A stretch of 64,000 bases of DNA, from the NCBI RefSeq assembly GCF_000166295.1, contig NC_017506.1, positions 4,092,001-4,156,000 on the forward strand, written 5' to 3'. The position numbers and the translations under genes are program-made. Of this stretch, positions 58,923-64,000 are shown piece by piece (position 1 is the first letter of the stretch; every line of letters begins with the position of its first letter). The notes beneath the pieces were generated by a model. That model did no database searches, had not been told where the DNA came from, and saw only the letters and a program-made list of their open reading frames with translations. Source of the DNA: Marinobacter adhaerens HP15 (lineage in GTDB: Bacteria > Pseudomonadota > Gammaproteobacteria > Pseudomonadales > Oleiphilaceae).

Positions 58923-59356
58923 GAGCTTGCCTCGTTCATTGTTGTAGTGGCTTTGCTTTTTGTTTCACTGTGCAGAACTCATAACTGCAGGGTGAATTTT
59001 ATTCTCTGAATCTATCACAACATCGGGGCTTTGCAATAGGATGTTTGTCGTTCGAATTTGCAGTGGCCCGTGGTTCAAGGGTAGTTCACAAGACCGGTTT
59101 CCACCGCCGCCAGGAGCTGCGTTATCAGTGCCTGACGTCTGCTCACGGGGGGTGGTGAGCGGCGTTGGTAGCGAGAAAGTTCGGCCCGCTACTCGTTGTC
59201 TTTTTCATTTTTCGTCGATCTTCATCCATCCTGTTTTACTAGATGAAACAACCTTTCAAATATATTGACTCAAAACCGTAAGGCGTGACAAATTACGAAA
59301 ACAACAGTACTACAAAGACCACATGAGCCGCCTGGCCCACCTGGAATGAATGTCTG
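58923..59356. other. 434-nt divergent gap, promoter region of TRAP and acyl-CoA units
   Basis: No gene is evident. An AT-rich stretch near 59205-59300 has TTGACT at 59265-59270 but no good -10 at 17 bp. GCTCAC/GTGAGC (59141-59160) is a small dyad. The regulator of the region is not in the window. Confidence 0.5.
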
Positions 59357-59797
59357 ATGAGTGAGGAAAACCGCCATATTATCCACGGGCAGGATCTGCC
59401 CGGCTTCCACAGCCTGCTTGGCTACCGCCAGGCCTCCTGGGAAGAAAACGAAGCGGTCATCGAGCTTGAGCTTCTGCCCGGGCATCTGAATCTTGGCGGT
59501 GTTATTCATGGTGGTGTGTTGACGTCTCTGTTGGACATCACCATGGCGCAGGCAGGTACCTACTGTCCCTTTCCGGGCCGGATGCGCAAGGCAGTCACCC
59601 TTTCGCTTTCCACCACGTTTACCGGCCAGTGTTCCGAGGGCGTGATTCGGGTAACCGGCCGAAAACGCGCCGGAGGGCGCCGGATCTTTAACAGTACCGG
59701 TGAGGTGCATGACGACAAGGGCAACCTTCTGGCAATTGCCGAGGCCACGTTCCGCATTCGCTCCGGCAGCGAAGGGCCGGAAGGCGTCCCGATCTGA
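59357..59797 (+). CDS. Hotdog-fold thioesterase (PaaI-like)
   Basis: A 146-residue protein of the PaaI thioesterase group: LLGYRQASWEENEAVIELELLPGHLNLGGVIHGGVLTSLLDITMAQAG has the HGG motif with following acidic Asp on the long helix. KAVTLSLSTTFTGQCSEGVIRVTGRKRAGGRRIFNSTGEVHDDKGNLLAIAEATFRI is the second half. It hydrolyses an acyl-CoA, possibly to free CoA from stalled intermediates. It is the first gene of the catabolic run; the acyl-CoA dehydrogenase follows 57 nt behind. Confidence 0.88.
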   Translation: MSEENRHIIHGQDLPGFHSLLGYRQASWEENEAVIELELLPGHLNLGGVIHGGVLTSLLDITMAQAGTYCPFPGRMRKAVTLSLSTTFTGQCSEGVIRVTGRKRAGGRRIFNSTGEVHDDKGNLLAIAEATFRIRSGSEGPEGVPI

Positions 59798-59854
59798 ACG
59801 GGTGATTGCCGGTTTGATGGCGGTCACGAACCACAACAACAAGAGGAAACGGCA

Positions 59855-61057
59855 ATGTTCGAGCTGTCTGACAGGGCAAAACAGCTGCAGTCTGAGCTAA
59901 ACGAATTCATGGCTGCCCACATCTACCCGAACGAAGAGGCCCACCATCGACAGATCGAAGATGCCGAGGACCGGTGGGCGCCGGTCCCCATTATTGAAGA
60001 ACTGAAGCAGAAGGCCAAAGCCGCCGGCCTGTGGAACCTGTTTCTGCCTGACAGCGAATTCGGTGCAGGCCTCAGCAATTTCGAATACGCCCACCTCTGC
60101 GAAATCATGGGCCGTTCGGCCATGGCCCCCGAGGTCTTCAATTGCTCGGCGCCCGATACCGGCAACATGGAGACGATTGCCCGCTACGGCAATGCGGAGC
60201 AGCAGGAACAATGGCTGAAGCCGCTCCTTGATGGCGAAATCCGCTCCTGCTTCTCCATGACCGAGCCGGACGTGGCATCTTCAGACGCCACCAACATCGC
60301 CTGCGAAATCCGCCGCGAGGGTAACGAGTACGTGGTCAACGGTCGTAAATGGTGGTCTTCCGGCGCCATGACCCGGGATTCGAAAATTGCCATTGTCATG
60401 GGCAAAACCGATCCTGATGCCGAGAAGCACAAGCAGCAGTCCATGATTCTTGTGCCCCTGGATGCGCCCGGTGTGAAGATGATCCGCCCGCTGCATGTGT
60501 TTGGCTACGATCATGCGCCACACGGCCACGCGGAAATTCACTACGACAACGTGCGGGTGCCGGCCAGCAACATGCTGCTGGGCGAAGGCCGTGGTTTCGA
60601 GATTGCCCAGGGCCGGCTCGGGCCGGGCCGTATTCATCACTGCATGCGAACCATCGGCGTTGCGGAACGTGCCCTGGAGCTCATGTGCAAACGCGCCAAC
60701 GCCCGTGAGGCCTTTGGCCGGAAGCTCTCGGAGTTCGACTCCATCCGCAAGGACATCGCCCGCAGCCGTATGGAGATCGAACAGGCCCGCCTGATGACCC
60801 TGAAAGCCGCGCACATGATGGACACCGTCGGCAACAAGGTGGCCCGTCAGGAAATCGCCATGATCAAGGTGATTGCACCGAGCATGGCCTTGAAGGTCAT
60901 CGATCGGGCCATTCAGGTGCACGGTGGTGCAGGGGTTTCCCAGGACACCTTCCTGGCCGAGGCCTGGGCCAAGGTTCGGACGCTTCGGCTGGCGGACGGG
61001 CCGGACGAAGTGCACATGGATTCCATCGCCAAGATGGAGCTTCGGCAGTATCGCTGA
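59855..61057 (+). CDS. Acyl-CoA dehydrogenase, ACAD10/11-like
   Basis: A 400-residue FAD enzyme with acyl-CoA dehydrogenase marks: [20 protein letters not shown], the [22 protein letters not shown] block, a middle beta domain and a C-terminal [94 protein letters not shown]. The KWWSSGAM segment and ADGPDEVH end are typical of the ACAD11/LvaC-like group. The expected catalytic Glu position could not be fixed by eye. It would oxidise or dephosphorylate a 4-phosphoacyl-CoA, if the pathway inference holds. The SDR gene follows after 37 nt. Confidence 0.92.
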   Translation: MFELSDRAKQLQSELNEFMAAHIYPNEEAHHRQIEDAEDRWAPVPIIEELKQKAKAAGLWNLFLPDSEFGAGLSNFEYAHLCEIMGRSAMAPEVFNCSAPDTGNMETIARYGNAEQQEQWLKPLLDGEIRSCFSMTEPDVASSDATNIACEIRREGNEYVVNGRKWWSSGAMTRDSKIAIVMGKTDPDAEKHKQQSMILVPLDAPGVKMIRPLHVFGYDHAPHGHAEIHYDNVRVPASNMLLGEGRGFEIAQGRLGPGRIHHCMRTIGVAERALELMCKRANAREAFGRKLSEFDSIRKDIARSRMEIEQARLMTLKAAHMMDTVGNKVARQEIAMIKVIAPSMALKVIDRAIQVHGGAGVSQDTFLAEAWAKVRTLRLADGPDEVHMDSIAKMELRQYR

Positions 61058-61094
61058 ATCGATCACCTCTGAGACAGTGCGCGAGGACCCGACG

Positions 61095-61862
61095 ATGAAC
61101 AATCCATTGTTTGATATGACCGGCAAAGTCGCGGTGATTACCGGTTCCACCAAAGGAATCGGCCGCGCCATCGCCGGGGAAATGGCCGTGTGTGGCGCGA
61201 AAGTGGTTATCTCCAGCCGAAAGGCCGAGGCCTGTGAGCAGATGGCGGAGGAACTCAAGGCGCAGGGCTTCGAGGCCATGGCCATTCCCTGTCACGTGGG
61301 CAGGAAAGAAGACCTGCAGAACCTGGTAAAGAAGACCAACGAAGCCTGGGGCAGCATCGATGTACTGGTGTGCAACGCCGCCACCAACCCGGTCTACGGA
61401 CCCACGGCAGAAATGACCGACGACGCCTGGGACAAGATCATGGACACCAACGTCAAAAGCACCTTCTGGCTGACCAACATGGTGCTGCCCCAGATGGCGG
61501 AAAAAGGCGAGGGTGCGGTCGTTCTGCTCTCCAGCATTGCAGGCCTCCGAGGCAACACGGTGATTGGCACCTACGGTGTATCCAAGGCCGCCGAAGCGGC
61601 TCTGGCCCGTAATCTGGCGGTGGAGTGGGGACCAAAGGGAATTCGCATCAACAGCATCGCGCCGGGTCTGATCAAAACGGACTTCGCCAGAGCACTCTGG
61701 GAAGACCCGGAACGCGCAAAACAAGCGGAAGATAGAACCCCACTACGCAGAATTGGTGATCCGGTGGATATCGCCGGCCTGGCCGTGTTTTTGTCTACTA
61801 AAGCCAGTGCCTACATCACCGGACAGGTAATCGTCGCTGATGGCGGAGAAACCATTTGTTAG
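61095..61862 (+). CDS. Short-chain dehydrogenase/reductase (LvaD-like context)
   Basis: A 255-residue SDR: TGSTKGIGRA cofactor loop (about 15-24), CNAATNP replacing the usual NNAG, VVLLSSIAG (catalytic Ser), YGVSKAAE (Tyr and Lys), and INSIAPGLIKTDFARAL. It resembles the SDR usually found with ACAD10/11-like dehydrogenases and APH-like kinases. It may oxidise a 3-hydroxyacyl-CoA. ATG 61095 has GCGAGGA seven bases upstream; the frame is open earlier but overlaps the dehydrogenase gene. A repeat copy follows 25 nt after the stop. Confidence 0.88.
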   Translation: MNNPLFDMTGKVAVITGSTKGIGRAIAGEMAVCGAKVVISSRKAEACEQMAEELKAQGFEAMAIPCHVGRKEDLQNLVKKTNEAWGSIDVLVCNAATNPVYGPTAEMTDDAWDKIMDTNVKSTFWLTNMVLPQMAEKGEGAVVLLSSIAGLRGNTVIGTYGVSKAAEAALARNLAVEWGPKGIRINSIAPGLIKTDFARALWEDPERAKQAEDRTPLRRIGDPVDIAGLAVFLSTKASAYITGQVIVADGGETIC

Positions 61863-61887
61863 GGCAAGCCCAACGAAGGTATGCCGA

Positions 61888-61984
61888 GGCCGGTGGGTTG
61901 GGGTGGTCTTTCTGCAGGAAAAAAGATGTCTGAGCGAAGCGAGTTGCTTTTTTCCGGAAGAAAGATCACCCCTGCCCGCCGGCC
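61888..61984. repeat. Palindromic repeat family, copy F
   Basis: Arms 61888-61912 and 61960-61984 pair over 25 positions with 21 Watson-Crick pairs, three G-T pairs (61894, 61898, 61906) and one mismatch. The internal loop is TGCA opposite GGAA, nearly that of copies A and D. Inner stem GGAAAAAA/TTTTTTCC; core on the plus strand with GCGAAGC in the loop. It starts 25 nt past the SDR stop and ends 30 nt before the kinase gene, inside the apparent operon. Confidence 0.92.
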
Positions 61985-62014
61985 GCTGCCCCAAAAACGA
62001 AGGCCATTGATGTT

Positions 62015-63079
62015 ATGACAACAAGACCAGAGCTGGTAGATGTTCTCCCGGCCCACAAGTTCGACGAGCCCCGGCTCTTGGCCTGGCTACAGAAGTCGCT
62101 GCCGGAATTTGGTAGTCGAATGGAGGTCAGGCAATTCCAGGGTGGCCAGTCCAACCCCACGTTCCTGCTGAAAACCGACAGCGGACGCTATGTACTGCGC
62201 AAAAAGCCGCCGGGGAAAACCTTGCCGTCAGCTCACATGGTCGAGCGGGAATACAAGGTCATGCACGCTCTGGGCGAACACACAGACATGCCGGTGCCCA
62301 ACGTTCGGGTGCTGTGTGAAGACACCGAGGTGATCGGCACACCGTTTTACGTGATGGACTATCTGGACGGGCGCATCATCACCCATTCAGCGTTGCGGGA
62401 TCTGAACCATCGCGATCGGCTGCCGGCGTATTACTCTGCCATCGATACCCTGGCGGTGCTGCATTCAGTGGACGTGACCGCCGTTGGCCTGGGTGACTAC
62501 GGAAGGCCGGAAGGCTACGTGGCGCGTCAGGTAGCGCGCTGGAGCAAACAGTACCTGGCCTCGAAAACCGATGACCTGCCCGCCATGGACAAACTGATGG
62601 CGTGGTTGCCGGAACACCTCCCGGCGAAGGATGAAACTGCCATCGCCCACGGAGATTACCGCTTCGGCAACCTGATGCTGGCACCAGACCGACCGGCGGT
62701 GATCGCCATTCTGGACTGGGAGCTGTCCACCCTGGGTCATCCTCTGGCCGATCTGGCCTATTTTTGCCTGCCCTTTTACCTGCCCGCCGACATGGAGGGT
62801 ATGCGCGGATTACAGGGTGAAAACCTTGAGGCGCTGGGCCTTCCGGACGAGCAGGCCATTATCCGCCGCTACTGCGAGAAGACGGGACGAGAAGGCATTG
62901 AAGACTGGCATGTGTATCTGGCGTTTTCGTTGTTCCGCCTCGCGGCGATTTTGCAGGGCGTCTACAAGCGGGCGCTGGATGGCAATGCCGCAAACGCCAA
63001 CGCCCTGGAAGTTGGCAAGCGGGCGAGCCTGCTGGCGGACACCGGGTGGAAGATTGCCTGCGAAGGTGCGACGTCCTGA
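62015..63079 (+). CDS. APH-like kinase (LvaA / ACAD10-11 N-domain type)
   Basis: A 354-residue phosphotransferase of the aminoglycoside/choline kinase fold: FQGGQSNPTFLLKTDSGRYVLRKKPPGKTLPSAHMVEREYKVMHAL (nucleotide loop and Lys), IAHGDYRFGNLML (catalytic loop, Asp and Asn), and AILDWELSTLGHPLADLAYF (metal-binding DxE). Enzymes of this subgroup phosphorylate the 4-hydroxyl of 4-hydroxyacyl-CoA; LvaA and the N-terminal part of mammalian ACAD10/11 are examples. Proximity to the ACAD gene supports that role. The start ATG has GAAGGCC upstream, weak. The ligase gene follows after 30 nt. Confidence 0.88.
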   Translation: MTTRPELVDVLPAHKFDEPRLLAWLQKSLPEFGSRMEVRQFQGGQSNPTFLLKTDSGRYVLRKKPPGKTLPSAHMVEREYKVMHALGEHTDMPVPNVRVLCEDTEVIGTPFYVMDYLDGRIITHSALRDLNHRDRLPAYYSAIDTLAVLHSVDVTAVGLGDYGRPEGYVARQVARWSKQYLASKTDDLPAMDKLMAWLPEHLPAKDETAIAHGDYRFGNLMLAPDRPAVIAILDWELSTLGHPLADLAYFCLPFYLPADMEGMRGLQGENLEALGLPDEQAIIRRYCEKTGREGIEDWHVYLAFSLFRLAAILQGVYKRALDGNAANANALEVGKRASLLADTGWKIACEGATS

Positions 63080-63109
63080 GATATCAGATTTACCCTGGAG
63101 AATAACAAG

Positions 63110-64000
63110 ATGTTTGATCGTCACTACAAGGTCTGGCCCAAAGAACTGCCGAAAACCATGACGCTTCCGAAAACCAGTGTTTACACCAACCTGGAGATTT
63201 CGGCGCGGCGCTACCCGGACCATACCGCCATTATTTTCTACGACGCGCCGATCACCTACCGGCGTCTCAATGAGGAAGTCGAGACGTTGGCGGGTTACCT
63301 GCAGGAGCAGGGCGTGAAGAAAGGGGACCGGGTGCTGCTGTACATGCAGAACTCTCCCCAGTATGTGATCTCCTACTACGCCATCCTGCGGGCCGATGCC
63401 GTGGTGATACCGGTGAATCCGATGAACCGCTCGGCGGAACTCGAGCACTTTATTGCCGATACCGGAGCCACGGTTTGTTTGGCGGGGCAGGAATTGGCTG
63501 GCTTTATTGCGCCCATGATCGGCGACAGCAATCTTGACCAGGTGGTGGTGGCTTCCTACAGCACCTACATTGATCCCGAGACAGATCTGGACCTTCCTGC
63601 GGAAGTGGCGGCGCCGGTCTGGTCTCGGGACCTGCCTGGCGTTGTTACCTGGGAAGTGGCCATGGCGGCCGGATACGCACCGGGCCCTCACACGGCCACG
63701 CCGGATGACCTGGCGGTGATTCCCTACAGTTCCGGCACAACCGGTGCGCCGAAAGGGTGTATGCACACCCACCGGTCGGTGATGGCCACGGCTATCCACC
63801 GGATATTCTGGAACCTGACCACACCGGACAGCGTTCAGCTCGCCACCCTGCCGTTTTTCCACGTTACCGGCATGACGGGTTCGATGAATGGCCCCATAGC
63901 CGCGGGCGCGGCCTCCGTGATCATGACGCGCTGGGACCGAACCACCGCATCACGGCTGATCGAACGCTACAAAGTGACCGGCTGGACCAACATCGTCACC
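63110..64000 (+). CDS. Acyl-CoA ligase, AMP-forming (partial)
   Basis: The gene runs off the right edge; 297 residues are present. MFDRHYKVWPKELPKTMTLPKTSVYTNLEISARRYPDHTAI opens a fatty-acid-CoA ligase; the nucleotide loop is YSSGTTGAPKGCMHTHRSV (about 205-223) and LPFFHVTGMTG follows. A CTGGAG site lies about ten bases before the ATG. It should activate the acid that feeds the dehydrogenase and kinase, as LvaE does in Pseudomonas putida. The substrate chain length is not clear from this part. Confidence 0.92.
   Translation, partial: MFDRHYKVWPKELPKTMTLPKTSVYTNLEISARRYPDHTAIIFYDAPITYRRLNEEVETLAGYLQEQGVKKGDRVLLYMQNSPQYVISYYAILRADAVVIPVNPMNRSAELEHFIADTGATVCLAGQELAGFIAPMIGDSNLDQVVVASYSTYIDPETDLDLPAEVAAPVWSRDLPGVVTWEVAMAAGYAPGPHTATPDDLAVIPYSSGTTGAPKGCMHTHRSVMATAIHRIFWNLTTPDSVQLATLPFFHVTGMTGSMNGPIAAGAASVIMTRWDRTTASRLIERYKVTGWTNIVT

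Noticed and set aside
59060..59110. tRNA-like GTGGTTCAAGGGTAGTTCA
   Set aside because: No acceptor stem, anticodon arm or CCA-side pairing can be drawn around it.
1..64000. CRISPR arrays, complete insertion sequences, prophage or integrase genes
   Set aside because: No regular direct repeats with spacers and no transposase, integrase or phage structural gene were seen in the reading frames.

Overview
The window looks like a chromosomal segment of a marine gammaproteobacterium, most likely Marinobacter. The best single marker is a wax ester synthase (WS/DGAT) at 9411-10778 that closely resembles, from memory, the Marinobacter hydrocarbonoclasticus enzymes. High GC, QmcA/NfeD, a NIT-ANTAR nitrate regulator, TRAP transport and several c-di-GMP genes fit the same group. 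There are no rRNA or tRNA genes, no CRISPR array and no complete insertion sequence. Coding density is high, and several neighbouring genes overlap at their ends.

Layout. 1-10.8 kb: housekeeping and signalling genes (DUF748 tail, periplasmic binding protein, YfbR, QmcA-NfeD, SDR, diguanylate cyclase, class II amidotransferase), then a metal-dependent hydrolase divergent from an AraC regulator, a TM2 protein and the wax ester synthase. 10.9-15.2 kb: an RND efflux pair whose pump lacks two of the three usual proton-relay residues. 15.3-24.3 kb: a nitrite assimilation block (nirD, nirB, nasR, an FNT channel, and a PP2C-kinase fusion) with an orphan hcp and a SprT-like metallopeptidase set inside it. 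The nirB leader shows a sigma-54 promoter, a possible NtrC site, a hairpin and an intrinsic terminator, which is the arrangement expected for NasR antitermination. 24.6-27 kb: an exbB-exbD-exbD-tonB operon under a probable Fur box. 27-33.6 kb: a sensor diguanylate cyclase, TauE exporter, lytic transglycosylase, amidase and an unknown protein. 33.6-39.1 kb: a DUF4331-lipoprotein-TPR-HupE operon divergent from an ECF sigma/anti-sigma pair. 39.1-50.9 kb: HDOD-GAF protein, metNIQ, peroxiredoxin, AgcS, CBS protein, FghA, a degenerate HD-GYP protein, a diguanylate cyclase and a MATE pump. 50.9-55.8 kb: EamA transporter, an Aer-like chemoreceptor behind a perfect ANR/FNR box, an NSS transporter and an unknown exported protein. 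55.9-64 kb: a TRAP transporter divergent from a catabolic run (thioesterase, acyl-CoA dehydrogenase, SDR, APH-like kinase, acyl-CoA ligase) that resembles 4-hydroxyacyl-CoA degradation of the LvaACDE / ACAD10-ACAD11 type.

The most unusual signal is non-coding. Six intergenic copies of one hairpin family (at about 6.3, 8.7, 8.9, 15.3, 15.8 and 61.9 kb) share an invariant core, TCTGAGCGMAGCGAGTTG, inside a conserved inner stem. Their long outer arms differ completely between copies, yet each arm still pairs with its partner. The loop carries GCGNAGC, the known ultra-stable GNA mini-hairpin. Five copies start 15-40 nt past a stop codon, and the sixth follows directly behind another copy. A seventh, unrelated long hairpin lies between metI and metQ and shows two loops with CsrA-like ANGGA motifs. 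Functions given are by recognition of families and motifs; no database search was run.
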